64,000 nucleotides of DNA. It comes from Sophora flavescens. Lineage: Eukaryota > Streptophyta > Magnoliopsida > Fabales > Fabaceae. Position 1 is the first letter of the stretch. Each line of letters opens with the position of its first letter. The stretch covers positions 28,153,085 through 28,217,084 of the forward strand of contig CM061069.1 of the NCBI GenBank assembly GCA_030762895.1. The letters run 5' to 3'. Shown in pieces: positions 47,790 to 59,320 of the stretch. Under the pieces are notes generated by a model. That model was not told the DNA's origin. It was given only the letters and a program-made list of their open reading frames with translations, and ran no database searches. A program made the translations under genes and the position numbers.

Positions 47790-49770
47790 CCTACAATTGA
47801 AAAATACTTTTATTTCTAGACATTTGATTTTTTATGAATCTCATTTTCCATATAAATCTCCTATCAGTACTAACCATGCAGATGAAGCTGCCACTACATC
47901 TTATGATGATTCTATATTTCTATTTGAACAACCATCCTTCTTGCCTCACACCATACAGCAACATCAGGATCCTGAGCATACAAATCATTCTAATTCAGGG
48001 CTTCCTTCTCCCACTCATTCTTTCTCTTCTACTCCACAACCAGAGGCTGCCATTTTGAGGAAATCCTCTAGGATCCCTAAAATGCCTTCTTACTTGAAGG
48101 ACTTCCACTGCAATACAGTATCCACCATTCACAACAACTCTTCAGGTGTATCATATCCTTTATCTTCTGTAATAGGTTATTCTACTCTTTCACCTTCTCA
48201 TTTGCATTATACCTTTTCTATTTCCATCCATGATGAGCCTTGCACTTATAAACAAGTTGTACAACACCCTCAATGGGTTTCAGCTATGAACTCTGAATTA
48301 GAAGCATTGAAACTTAATCATACTTGGATCATTACTGATTTGCCACAAGGGAAATCCCCTATTGGTTGTAAATGGGTTTTCAAAATAAAATACAATGCTG
48401 ATGGCAGCATTGAAAGACGCAAGGCACAATTAGTTGCCAAAGGATTTACTCAAATAGAGGGTATTGATTTCTTTGACACTTACTCACCCGTAGCTAAGAT
48501 GACGACTATAAGACTTCTACTTGCAATAGCTTCTTCTCAAATCTGGTTTTTACACCAATTGGATGTACATAATGCATTCTTGCATGGCATATTAGAGGAG
48601 AAGGTCTACATGGCTCTTCCCCCTGGGATTACTGCCACCAAACCCAACCAAGTATGCAAACTCTTAAAATCAATATATGGACTTAAACAGTCCCGCAAAC
48701 AATGGTTTGCAAGTCTGTCCCGATTTCTCATACTTAAGGGTTATAGTCAATCTTCATCTGATTCTTCTTTGTTCATTAAAAATTCTAACCAATCTTTCAC
48801 TGCCTTATTAATTTATGTTGATGACCTTATACTTGCAGGAAATGATTCCACTGAAATCTCCTCCATTACGATTGCATTGAATTCCAAATTTAAAATTAAA
48901 GATCTTGGATACTTAAAGTACTTCCTTGGTCTCGAAATTGCTAGGTCCAAATCTGGTATCCATGTTTGCCAAAGGAAATATACTTTGGATATATTATCTG
49001 AGTGTGGTTTGCTTGCCTCTAAGCATGTCACCACCCCCATGACAAAAGGAACTCGGCTCACACAGCAAGGAGGAAATCCTCTTGCTGATCCTGCCTCCTA
49101 TAGACGATTAATAGGGAAACTGTTATATCTATCTCAAACTCGACCTGATATCTCTTTTTGTGTTCAACAGCTCAGTCAATTCATGGGGCATCCAACCTCT
49201 CTACATCATGAAGCAGCCATTCGGGTCCTGAAATATCTCAAGCACACTCCAGCACAAGGACTTTTCTTCCCCTGCAGCTCTAGCCTTCAACTAAAAGCTT
49301 TTAGTGATTCAGATTGGGCCAGCTACCCTGATTCCAGAAGATCTATAACCGGTTACTACATATTTCTTGAAGACTCGTTGATTTCATGGAAGTCCAAAAA
49401 GCAAGCCACTGTTTCACGATCCTCTTCTGAAGCCGAATACCGAGCTTTAGCATCAACAACATGTGAGTTACAGTGGCTCACCTTTCTGCTCAAAGATTTT
49501 CATCTTCCATTCCAAAGAGCTGCACTATTATATTGTGGCAATCGATCGGCACGACACATTGCAGCCAACAATTCTTTTCATGAACGCACAAAACATATCG
49601 AACTAGACTGCCATTTGGTCAGAGAAAACCTTCAGGCGCGCTTATTTCATCTTCTTCCAGTTGCTAGTAGCAATCAATTAGCTGATGTCTTAACTAAGGC
49701 CCTTGACCATGCACCTTTTCAACAAATTATCAACAAGCTAGGAATGAAAACTATCCATTCTCCAGCTTGA
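47722..49770 (+). pseudogene. copia-1 integrase end, RT and RNase H
   Basis: A 682-residue open frame. It begins with the integrase tail (FLGFKPGTKGYLLYDL), then RT with GCKWVFKIKYNADGSIER, QLDVHNAFLHG, SIYGLKQS and catalytic YVDD, then RNase H with SDSDWASYPDSRRS, SRSSSEAEYRAL and a conserved segment where YCDN reads YCGN, so one catalytic Asp is lost. It ends ADVLTKALDHAPF. The TGA overlaps the purine tract. Confidence 0.92.
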
Positions 49771-49777
49771 GGGGGGC

Positions 49778-49992
49778 TATTAGCTTTAACTCATATAGCT
49801 TTATTAGTTTATTAGCACATGTTTAAATTAGTTTAACAACTATTTTCTGTTTCTATAAAAGTCTGTTAAGTCCTAAAGCTTGCAGCTTTCTATATAAACA
49901 TCCTTTATGTAAATCTCAATTCAATTATGAATACAATCAGAAAAGTATTATTCAGTATTTTCCATACATTTCAAATCATAGATTTCCAATCA
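49778..49992 (+). repeat. 3' LTR of copia-1
   Basis: 215 bp, equal to the 5' LTR apart from few substitutions and the ~48-bp internal loss. Confidence 0.9.
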
Positions 49993-50451
49993 TATTAAAA
50001 GTACTAAATCCAACAAATTGGCTTTTGTTACACAACACATGAATTTAATAAAGAAACTGAAACTGATTGTATTTTATTAATTACCATTCAACTTCCCATG
50101 TGCCCATATGCAGGAAGAGTGTAAAAAATAACATAACATGCCATTCGCACTTTTCATGAAATAAAGCTTTGTAAAAAAATAACACTACTGAGAAGTAAAA
50201 GCATCGAATCATTCAGTTCCCATAATTCAAAAGTATAATGCTCACTAAGGGCAGAATTGAGTTCAAATTCATAAGATGACAAGAGAAATTCAGAACAATA
50301 AACTACTATCAATATACATGTAAGAGCATAGATACACAGCCTATGTAGCACAAATGCAATGTGTGAAAATGGATGTGTTGATACAAGTACACCATTAGCA
50401 AAGGTTGTCAACATAAAGAGAAGAATGAGCATGAAAGTCACTACTTACAGT
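49993..50451. other. CACTA interior between the two Copia elements
   Basis: AT-rich, no recognisable gene; the minus-strand frame 50154-50441 has no recognisable product. Confidence 0.5.
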
Positions 50452-50686
50452 TGTTAGGATATAAAAGGAATTGTTATTATTAAAGTTTGTTATAGTTTTG
50501 TTATGTACCTTTACAGCTGGCACATCCACACATATAAAACATTGTATATCCTCCTTCTTCATCAATATAGAGAAAATCATTTTTGTCTGACTCTTGATTC
50601 CAATATGGTATCAGAGCAAAACCTTCTTCCGCAAAAATCCTCTCTTCTTCTTCTTCTTTAAGCACTAACTCTTGAAGCTTGCTTTC

Positions 50687-51886
50687 ATGGCTGACTTCGA
50701 ATCTAACACCGATTCTGATATTGGATCAGCTGCCTCCACTCGCAAACGTAACAAATATGTGGATCCTTGTCAAAACCCCTCTTCTCCCTATTACTTACAT
50801 CCTAGCGAAAACCCAGGAATGGTTCTTTTTTCTCCACCATTGAACGGTTCGAACTACTACTCATGGAGCAAAGGAATGCGACGGGCCCTTGTCTCCAAGA
50901 ACAAACTGAAGTTCATTAATGGAGCTTTGCCCATTCCAGATGAAACCGATTCTGATTTTGAAGCTTGGGATCGCTGTAACAGCACTGTAATTTCATGGAT
51001 CAATCGAACCCTAACTCCTCAAATAGCTCAAACTATGGTTGACATTGACAATGCCAAAGTGCTCTGGGATGAGCTTCGAGAACGATTCACCAAAGGAAAC
51101 GCTTATCGATTATCTACCTTACTTGAGGAGGTACATTCCCTAAAACAAGGTGATAAATCTGTGTCTGATTTTTTTACTGATCTGAAGACCACTTGGCAAA
51201 ACTTGGAAGTGCAGCGTCCCCTTCCAAATTGTTCCTGCCCTTTGAAGGCAAATTGTTGCACAACAATCAGGTTGATTCAGCAACAGAGAAATGATGAATA
51301 TGTGGTGTGTTTTTTGAAAGGTCTTAGTGAATTATATAGCCATGTTAAGACCCAAATTCTGATGATGGATCCTTTGCCATCCATCACCAAAGCCTTCTCA
51401 ATGGTTCTTCAACAAGAAGAACATTTAGCTGGTCCATTTTTGGGAGATCAAAAGATCATGTATAATGCTGTTGACAATTCTAAACAAGATAATAGAGGTA
51501 CTGGGAGCAGAGGTAATGCAAGCAGAGGCAGAGGAAGATCGAATCAAGGTAGAGGCTCTACCAAGCAATGCACCTTCTGTGACCGCTTTGGCCATACCAT
51601 TGAGCAGTGCTACTTTAAGCATGGTTTCCCTCCTGGCTACACCCCTGGTTACAAGAAGAATCATCAAGTCAATAGCGCTTCATCTGATGAGACTAGCACA
51701 CATTCAACCAAGCAGAACCTAGCTCCAGTGAATCATGAAACGACCATAACTCCACAATTCAGTTCTGAGCAAATGCAGCAGCTCCTTAGCTTGTTGCAAC
51801 AATCCAAAGCTTCATCCCCCTTACATAGCATCAACCAGACTGGTAAATCCTTTGTTAGTGAGTCCTCATCTTACCAACAACCTTGA
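50687..51886 (+). CDS. copia-2 gag, open
   Basis: Start chosen at ATG 50687 (MADFESNTDSD), just downstream of the primer site; an upstream in-frame ATG at 50672 is possible. Domains: N-terminal Copia gag signature SPYYLHPSENPGM and LNGSNYYSWSKGMRRAL; the central helical region FTKGNAYRLSTLLEEVHSLK; a Gly/Arg-rich stretch (RGNASRGRGRSNQGRG); an intact CCHC knuckle CTFCDRFGHTIEQC. About 400 residues, usual for the family. It ends at TGA 51884-51886, where the pol frame begins in another phase, so gag and pol were probably one frame before a small indel. Confidence 0.88.
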   Translation: MADFESNTDSDIGSAASTRKRNKYVDPCQNPSSPYYLHPSENPGMVLFSPPLNGSNYYSWSKGMRRALVSKNKLKFINGALPIPDETDSDFEAWDRCNSTVISWINRTLTPQIAQTMVDIDNAKVLWDELRERFTKGNAYRLSTLLEEVHSLKQGDKSVSDFFTDLKTTWQNLEVQRPLPNCSCPLKANCCTTIRLIQQQRNDEYVVCFLKGLSELYSHVKTQILMMDPLPSITKAFSMVLQQEEHLAGPFLGDQKIMYNAVDNSKQDNRGTGSRGNASRGRGRSNQGRGSTKQCTFCDRFGHTIEQCYFKHGFPPGYTPGYKKNHQVNSASSDETSTHSTKQNLAPVNHETTITPQFSSEQMQQLLSLLQQSKASSPLHSINQTGKSFVSESSSYQQP

Positions 51887-53373
51887 AACCTAATTCAGGT
51901 AATATCAATTCCAATCTTCACATGTGGATTCTTGATACAGGTACAACTGATCATGTAACCAATTCTTTATCCAATTTTGCTAGCTTTCATTCCATTAAAC
52001 CCATACATGTCACACTTCCCAATGGTGTTGTTGTTGTTGCAAAGCACTCTGGTTCTGTCTTATTCTCTAATGTTTTTCAGCTCTTTAATGTTTTGTACAT
52101 ACCTGAATTCAGTGTCAATATAATTTCTGTGCAGCAACTCATTCACTCTCTGCACTGCAAACTGACTTTCACCAATTCTGTGTGTCAAATTCAGGATGCC
52201 AGCAATTTGAGGATGATTGGGCTTGCTGAATTGCACAGTGGACTATACCACCTCAAGGAACCTGCCTTAAACAACATTTCTTGCAATTTTTCTGTTCATA
52301 GTTTACATACAAAATTTCAGAATTCCTTGTTTGATCTTTGGCACTATAGGCTAGGCCATCCTTCAAATAGAGTGCTCACTCAAATATGTAACACTTTTCC
52401 TTTCGTGAAATATAATGAGAATCAAGTTTGTGACTATTGTCACTTAGCAAAACAAACCAGACTTCCCTTCCCCTCTAGTAATACTGTCACCATGCATTCC
52501 TTTGATTTGATTCACATGGACATTTGGGGACCACTTGTTGTCCCCTCCATACATGGTCACAGGTACTTTCTCACTGTTGTGGATGATCATACACGCCATA
52601 CTTGGCTGTTTTTAATGAAAAGCAAAGCAGAAACCAGAAAACTCATGGATGATTTTGTTACTTTTGCAAAAACTCAATTTTCTGCCAATATTAAGGCCAT
52701 TCGGTCTGACAATGGTGTGGAGTTTCTTTACCCTGAATTGTATGCTAAACATGGAATTGGTCATCAAACTTCTTGCATTGAAACTCCACAGCAAAACTCT
52801 GTGGTGGAGAGAAAACATCGCCATATTCTCAATGTGGCCAGAAGCCTCTTGTTTCATGCTAATTTACCAAAATGCTTTTGGTCATATGCTGTGATTCATG
52901 CCATTCATCTCATTAATAGACTACCATCCCCATCCTTGAATAACATATCCCCTTTTGAATTACTACATCACCAACCCCCTACTCTCATTGATTTAAAAGT
53001 CTTTGGTTACTTGTGTTTTGCATCCACTTTGGAACAACAAAGAACTAAACTTGACCCAAGATCAAAAAAATGTATCTTCCTTGGTTTCAAATTTGGCACT
53101 AAAGGGTATATGTTGTATGATCTCCACACTAGAGAATTGTTTTTATCCCGCAATGTCATTTTTCATGAACACATATTCCCTTATAAAGCCATACAAAATT
53201 CTGATCCACAACCATCCACCTTAAACCCGCATACTGATGACTCCTTCCACTTTCTCCTTGAACCTCTTCCTTTGCCTCCTACACCAATTAACCCTCCACA
53301 ACCTTCCCAAACCTCTCCTACATCCTCTCCTTCTACCACTTCAACCATCAATATTGATTCGAGTACTTATTAA
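51883..53373 (+). pseudogene. copia-2 protease and integrase, open but truncated
   Basis: A 496-residue frame: protease WILDTGTTDHV, pre-integrase finger WHYRLGHPS and CDYCHLAKQ, integrase HMDIWGP, RSDNGVEF and NSVVERKHRH (complete DDE), then FLGFKFGTKGYMLYDL and a Pro/Ser/Thr-rich linker that would lead to RT. It ends at TAA 53371-53373 near the truncation. No stop in ~1.5 kb suggests a younger insertion than copia-1. Confidence 0.88.
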
Positions 53374-53390
53374 ATCCTTGGCAACGCACT

Positions 53391-54039
53391 ACCATACAAG
53401 AATTCAGAATCACATTTCAAAAACATTGTATCGATTTTCTGTTCAAACACACAGTTCAGCACATTAATATTCCAAGCCATTTTTAATCTGTAAAAAGGTT
53501 TTAAGAAGTGATGGCTAATCAAGAATATCAATTGAAGCAAGAAAGGTTGGGAAAAATCAGAAAGCAAACCTGCTAAGCCAAATTGGCAATTCGCTCCTAG
53601 ACGTACAAATCCCTATCTCAATTGTTCAGCACATTAACTGTTCAGCACATTAACTGTTCAACCCTATCAATCCTCCTCCGCCTCACCACGTAATTACCAA
53701 ACATTTAAAAGGCAAAATCAGAAAAAGCAAAGCAACCTAGAAGTACAAATTCAATCACAAGAGAAAGAGAAGAGTGCCTTGAGAGGAAGATTTTGAGCTA
53801 CGCGGTTGACAGAGGTGGTGCAGCACGAATCAGCGTCACAGGTTTGGAATGAGGCGGGTCTGGCGATTTGCAAATCAGTGGAGTGGGGTTTCGTTAGCAG
53901 GAGATAAAATTGCAGCAATGAAGAGAATGTTTTGAATAAAGAAGTTAAGATTTTGGCAAAAGGGAAGTGGGGTTTCGTCAGCGGGAGGGAAAAATTTTTA
54001 GCGGGCTTTGCAAATTTTTTTGGCAGGCAAAATTTATAA

Positions 54040-54088
<49 letters not shown>

Positions 54089-54289
54089 CATTATTGTTGA
54101 TAATTTATATAACATTTTAAATTTTTTTTAATTTCTTATTTTAGTTTTATTTATATTTTCTTTCATTTTTTATTTTTTTTTATAATTTTTTAAAAAAAAT
54201 AATCATAAATTTCATTTTTAGTCTCAAAAATTTTTAAATTATATATTCAAATTTTCTAAAAGAAAAGTTTGGTAAACATAAATGGTTCA
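53391..54289. other. CACTA interior, right part
   Basis: Contains a short direct repeat GTTCAGCACATTAACT (about 53625-53655), two copies of AGTGGGGTTTCGTYAGCRGGA (near 53883 and 53969) in a GC-richer stretch, and a (TA)n tract at about 54046-54084. This may be the old promoter and first exon of the transposon gene, but no frame supports it. Confidence 0.5.
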
Positions 54290-54699
54290 CGTACACAAAA
54301 GAAAGAGAAACTAATAGTGATGAAATTATACCTGTAGTGACAAAACACAAATATAAGTAAGTATATGAAATCTATACCCATGGTTTTGAATCTATCACTA
54401 AATAATATAGTGACAGAACCATACATCTCTGAGTATATGTATTTTATACCCATGGTATTTGAACCTGACACTAAAACATACAGTTACGAATCAAGAAATT
54501 CGTAGCTATATGATGTCTATACCTATAGAATCAAATCCGTCACTAAACAAATAGTGACAAATTTGGTTGGACATCTGAAGATATATGATACCTATACCCA
54601 CGGTTTATCAAATGAGTGTAGGTATAGGACACATATACCTACGGTTTTGACAACTGTCACTAAAAGTGTTCATAGGTATATGGCAAATTTCTTGTAGTG
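54290..54699. repeat. Right subterminal repeat region of the CACTA element
   Basis: At least six copies of TATACCYAYRG with nearby GTCACTAAA or its complement TAGTGAC, ending in the terminal inverted repeat. Confidence 0.8.
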
Positions 54700-54702
54700 C
54701 AT

Positions 54703-55985
54703 GTAGGTTTGCGGACTGGTCCATGCGCCCTTTGTTCTTTTGCTACTCAGTAATGAAAATGAAAATGCACAGAAAGGAACCATCTTTTTTAACTTTGTTA
54801 TCCACCCCATACAAGGCCTAATAAAGTAAACTAGGTAAAGGAGCCAGATTTAATTAGTACAGCTCTTATCGAATCAGCGCAACCAGGCGACTAGCTATGA
54901 CACAAAGGAAACATCGAACATTATACAACTCATGATTGATGGTCGAAAGAGTGTACTTCTTAATGGTGGAGCGCGGATCAGAATAGCATAACCCATTATG
55001 TGATGAGGGAAGCGTTCAAGGAACACGGAGTTAATCGACTGAGCACACTTCTCATTGGCTGATTCGAAAACTAAGGTTCTTGGTGTGACTGAGACATGGA
55101 TAAGGAAGGAATTTGACAAAGTTCCTTGACCGAGACGCGACTAAGGAGTGGATTTGACATCCGAGGTTCTCATCGTCAGCTATGTTCAAGGCAGCCTGTG
55201 TGGAGAGTGAGATAGTCTATGAGATTAACACTCAGAGATAATAGAGGGAGTTCGAGAGATTAACTGGTAGGGATGTAGGATTTGGTTTGATTTTATATAA
55301 TTAGTTGTTTTAATTTAATTTTAATTTTTCATTAAGATAGTTTGCGGGTATATTAGTCTACAAATCTACATACCAAAACTCGTTGTTACATAGAAGGGAC
55401 TGCATAGACATGCCGAAGTCGTGTTTATATGTCAAGTGAGTGAAATGGTTTATCGAGAGAGTGAGAAGAGTAAAATTTGACCATTAAATGAATTATAAAT
55501 GGTCAACACTAGAACATAAATGTCAAAGTATTTTTACTTATTTTTCTTTAAGAAAACAAAAATAAACAATAAAAAATAGTAACACTAATAAAAAAAATGA
55601 AAGAATTATGGGTAATAAAATCATATTTCTCTACTAAAAATGCAATTTAGCACTCTAAACATGGGCTCGTATGCGCTTTACTCATTATTATTTTAAAATG
55701 TGCCACCTGATCCCCACAATTTTCAGAACATGCAAATTGACCCTTTTGTTAAGATTTTTGTCAATTGATAATGACACTGGTCATTTGCAGGTCATATGCC
55801 TACTTTTGAGACCAAACCACTCGTCACTGATATGATTCCTCTCACTTATAACTTTAACACTTGCCTCTAAGAAACCTAATCCGATTGCTATCAACATTAA
55901 ACACTAATAGTCATCCATTATTAAAAAAAAAAACACTAATAATCATCCACATGACTTTAACATGCTTTTTTTTTTCCCCAAGTAC
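54703..55985. other. Intergenic sequence
   Basis: No recognisable gene. A GC-richer stretch at 54840-55270 contains the minus frame 55119-54895, with no known motif. The rest is AT-rich. Confidence 0.5.
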
Positions 55986-56325
55986 ATTGACATGTCTTGA
56001 TCTTAGTCAAGTACTCTGGCAAGCTTTTACCTCAGCCTAATTTAATCATGCATGGTTCCTCGACCGGATCTCATCTCCACAAGTACATTAGCTAGATCTC
56101 ATCCCGATCAAGTGCCTTGGCACCTCCGCCTCGAACATATCTCACCTTCCTAGTAGGTCGACATGACTTCTCCTTCAAGGTTAGCTTGGACAAATCTCAT
56201 CAACCAAGTACCTAAGTAAGCCTCCATCACAACTAGCTCTCGTCCCAACCAGTACCTTAGCAGGTCTTCGCATCATGAGTACCTTTGCTTGATATCATCT
56301 CGGCCAAGTAACTTATATAGCATGT
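55986..56325. repeat. Degenerate minisatellite
   Basis: Seven or so diverged units built around ATCTCATC..GACCAAGTACCTTAGCA, spaced roughly 35-60 bp (AAGTAC/AAGTGCC/AGTACC at about 55980, 56080, 56119, 56206, 56251, 56279, 56307). More GC-rich than its flanks. No open frame spans it. Confidence 0.55.
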
Positions 56326-57764
56326 TGATGGTTGTCAAGGCCAATCAAAATGAGTTACATACTAGTTTGCTACATTTCTTGCTGCAAAAGTTAATGAATC
56401 GAATCATCTCCCAACAATCACATGATGCAAGCTTACCAAATTAAGGATAAAAAGGAATGGATGCAGATAAATACCTCCTAAAATCTAAATTATATAAATA
56501 TCCTAACTACACAATCAAAGGTCAACCTCTCCTTGTTATTTGGCTCTAACCTCGCTGAATTTGGAGTTAAGTGACCCATGATATGACCCAATTAGTGAAA
56601 CATATTCAATCTTGTGAGAGTTAACTTCTCAAATTCCACAATGAATTTGACCACCAATATTGTGTCGTTTCACTATATGGACTTCATAGGAGTTGCACTA
56701 ATCGGAATTCTAAAATTCCATACGTTCTCTTTTAATTATGCCCGAATCCAAAAAAAATTAACAATGAGGATAGGTTTTGTCTTCTACCTCCATGTCACTT
56801 ATAATTATCAAGAAATTGGGTTCAAGTCCTAGACTCTTCATAAAAGTCCATCTTAGATTTCCTACAAGACAAGAAGCACAACAATTGGATGCATAGAACA
56901 CAGGGTATACTCAAAATACAGAGACAACTTTAGAAATTTTAGTTTTTGCTATACGATGCAATTATTTCTAATATGACCATAATGAGCCCTATATTTGACA
57001 AAACATGATCATTTCACTTCAAATTAAACATCTGCAGTTCACAAGGATTCGAGTTTGAAGGCGATTACAAATATGAAAATTTGTCTTTTGAAATTCCCTC
57101 GCAGTTCGCTTTTGTACGTCTTGGATAGATATGTAATTCAAAACTATGGAGCGACAAACATTAACTCCCCCATGAAACCTAGGATTCAAAATCATAAGCA
57201 AGAAATCAATCAAGGCTTTAAAAGATCATAATAATCATGAATCAACATTTCTTGACATCTAAATTTCAAAGAGAGAAAGTACAAATCAAATTCATAGCCT
57301 CATATGATACATTATTAGTCTCTCAATCCACATAGCCCGCTTGATCAATTTACTATTCACCCATTGATTGATATGATGAAGATAGGAAACTTGTATTTCT
57401 CATTCACAAGTGTTTAACATGGTTAAGAAAACTAGATCTGATCGAACTGGTGAACGGATCATGATACTGATCCATTTATCCCTCTAAACCACCTCAATAA
57501 AAATTAAAAAAAAACAAGTTTTGAACCAGTAAAATGAATCAAAACTAGGGGTTTATTGGTTTGAATCAATTTTTCTTTGAGAGCTTTGTTGTTGTTTTGT
57601 GGCATCTGATTAATGAAGCCTCTACAGTGGTTGAGCAAGAACAATGCTCAAGAATGTCGCTTCCATTTGCTTGAGAATAGTATAGCACCGTGGTAGTCAT
57701 TGCCACTAGTAGAGCACAAAAACCATTGTTTCTATTTTTTGCTCGATAGTACCAATCCGGCAAT
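56326..57764. other. Intergenic AT-rich sequence
   Basis: No gene seen. Small frames (56614-56832 plus; 57019-57213 and 57566-57763 minus) lack recognisable motifs and any sign of selection that I can judge. Confidence 0.5.
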
Positions 57765-57940
57765 CCCGTATAAAAATTTGCGAAAAATTAACAAATGGGT
57801 ACAAAATTTGTTGAAAAAATTTTGAAATAGGTAAGGAGAACCAAAAGGATAATATTTCAAATATCAAATTTGATCAATATTATTTTATTTGGTATATAGG
57901 AAGGGGAGTTTGAATTGTGCCATCTAAATCTTTTAAGAGT
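57765..57940 (+). repeat. Inverted repeat arm, left (permuted pair)
   Basis: Holds module A (GGGTACAAAATTTG...TATTTGGTATATA, 57798-57898) followed by module B (GGGGAGTTTGAATTGTGCCA, 57904-57923). The partner at 59160-59320 has the same modules on the other strand but in order B then A. Confidence 0.8.
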
Positions 57941-58216
57941 TTGAGCTTCAATGATCGCTCGTGCTTTTATTTTCTTTTTGTGTGTTATTCATCTTCTGGA
58001 TTGTGAATCTAGAATTTGCTTCGATTAATTGTTGATTTCATTTTTCACGTGCATGCACAGATATGGTTAAGACATTTTCTTTGAATAGGCCGCCTACTTG
58101 AACTGCTAACCTTAAAATTCTCTATTGGTAAGCCCCATTTAAGCCTAATTAACCATATATGTTGTAAAGGCGCTCATTAAAAGCTCAAGTGAAAAACAAT
58201 GTTTTAGCTAAATTTA

Positions 58217-58617
58217 GGCTATGTTTGGGAATTTTGAATAAGATCGATGAAGTGTAGTGATTAGTAATAGGGTGAAATAATATGATGGTAAAATTATACT
58301 ATTTAATTATTTGAAAGTTTTGCTGAGGGGATGGAGGGAGATCTCACAATTTGTTTGGAAATCACAATGATAATTAATATATTGGAGTGAACTACAAAAG
58401 GACATGAATTGATTTACACTTCACTCTATCCCAAATCCCTCAAATTGAAAGGCCTAAAAATTTGAAGTTTGAATGATATGAAGTGATTTGAGTTCTCATA
58501 CTTAACAACTACATTATTCCATTACTTAAACATTTCCCAAACAATGAGGTAAGGTTTTTTTTTTTTTCACTACTCCACCATTACTCATCACTCCACTCTA
58601 TTCATCCAAACACAACC
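58217..58617. mobile_element. Tourist/Harbinger-like MITE, ~400 bp
   Basis: Ends GGCTATGTTTGG and CCAAACACAACC, with weaker similarity of ~60 bp inside the ends (AGTGTAGTGATTAGTAAT / GAGTGGAGTGATGAGTAAT). Flanks are TTA left and TAG right, an imperfect 3-bp target duplication. No coding sequence. Confidence 0.6.
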
Positions 58618-58812
58618 TAGCTACTAAGAGAGAATGGAAGACATCAAAGAGATGAGTACTTTAAAAGGTATATAGGTCTATCAAGTATTTGGTGAAAAAT
58701 AAGTGTTTGAAAGTGTGAAAAACAAAACAGTAAAGTGCGTGCATGTTGAAAACAAAAGAAAACAAAGTGAGAAGAAAATAAATAGAAAAGATAGAAAACG
58801 AAGAAAAATACC

Positions 58813-58835
58813 ACCCCCCCCCCCCCCCCCCCCCC
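58813..58835. repeat. Poly-C tract, ~22 bp
   Basis: A pure C run in AT-rich sequence. Length may be uncertain because such runs are hard to sequence. Confidence 0.85.
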
Positions 58836-59146
58836 TATTTTATGAATTAATATCTGAATGCTAATTTTATTTTATTTGGCTTTAACATGTCAAAGTCATA
58901 TTATTACCTCCCCTTCACCCTACCCTCATTATAACCCTCAATAAGTCCTTTTAATTTATTTTGTGCATGCGATTTATCGGTAGTAAAGATTAAGAAGATA
59001 TCGAGTCTATGGTAGTGCAATTTGAATATATATGTTGATTTGGAGTAGGCTTACCCTTAAATACCAATATTATAAAAATAGAACCGATTGTTCAACTGAT
59101 AAAGACATTGATTCACAGTTTATTGGTCTATCGTGGTTGTATTGGT

Positions 59147-59320
59147 TATATATATATATATATATATATACCAAATAAAATAATATTGATCAAATTTGAT
59201 ATTTAAATATTATCCTTTTGGTTCTCCTTACCTATTTCAAATTTTTTCAACAAATTTTTGTACCCATTTTTAATTTTTGGTAAATTTAAATGGCACAATT
59301 CAAACTCCCATTCCTATAAA
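59147..59320 (-). repeat. Inverted repeat arm, right (permuted pair), with (TA)n edge
   Basis: The reverse complement gives module B (GGGAGTTTGAATTGTGCCA) then module A (GGGTACAAAAATTTG...TTTGGTATATA). It is bounded on the left by a TA tract (59147-59170). Confidence 0.8.

Larger units (their letters stand above)
45029..49992 (+). mobile_element. Complete but decayed Copia element (copia-1)
   Basis: LTRs 45029-45291 (263 bp) and 49778-49992 (215 bp), TATTAG...AATCA. Met-type primer site at 45297-45305, gag, protease, integrase, RT and RNase H, then the purine tract GAGGGGGG. The right LTR lacks ~48 bp found in the left one (after TATAAAAGTCT). I find no clear target duplication. It lies inside the CACTA element. 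Confidence 0.92.
50452..53390 (+). mobile_element. Truncated Copia (copia-2), 5' LTR to integrase
   Basis: 5' LTR 50452-50602 (151 bp, TGTTAGGATA...TTCCA; TATA box at 50533-50539), perfect primer site TGGTATCAGAGC at 50606-50617, gag and protease-integrase. RT, RNase H and the 3' LTR are missing; the 3' break lies between about 53360 and 53390. Related to copia-1 but a different family, with better preserved frames. Confidence 0.88.
43149..54699. mobile_element. CACTA (En/Spm) DNA transposon, 11.55 kb with nested elements
   Basis: Left end CACTACAAGGAAAGTGTCAT, right end (reverse complement) CACTACAAGAAATTTGCCAT, flanked by the 3-bp duplication CAT at 43146-43148 and 54700-54702. Subterminal regions carry repeated TATACCYAYGGTTT and GTCACTAAA motifs. 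About 3.7 kb remain after removing the inner Copia and LINE pieces. No transposase motif is readable, so it is probably non-autonomous or gutted. Confidence 0.92.

Noticed and set aside
58813..58835. Poly-C tract considered as a functional i-motif or G-quadruplex site
   Set aside because: A single homopolymer of uncertain length gives no evidence for function.
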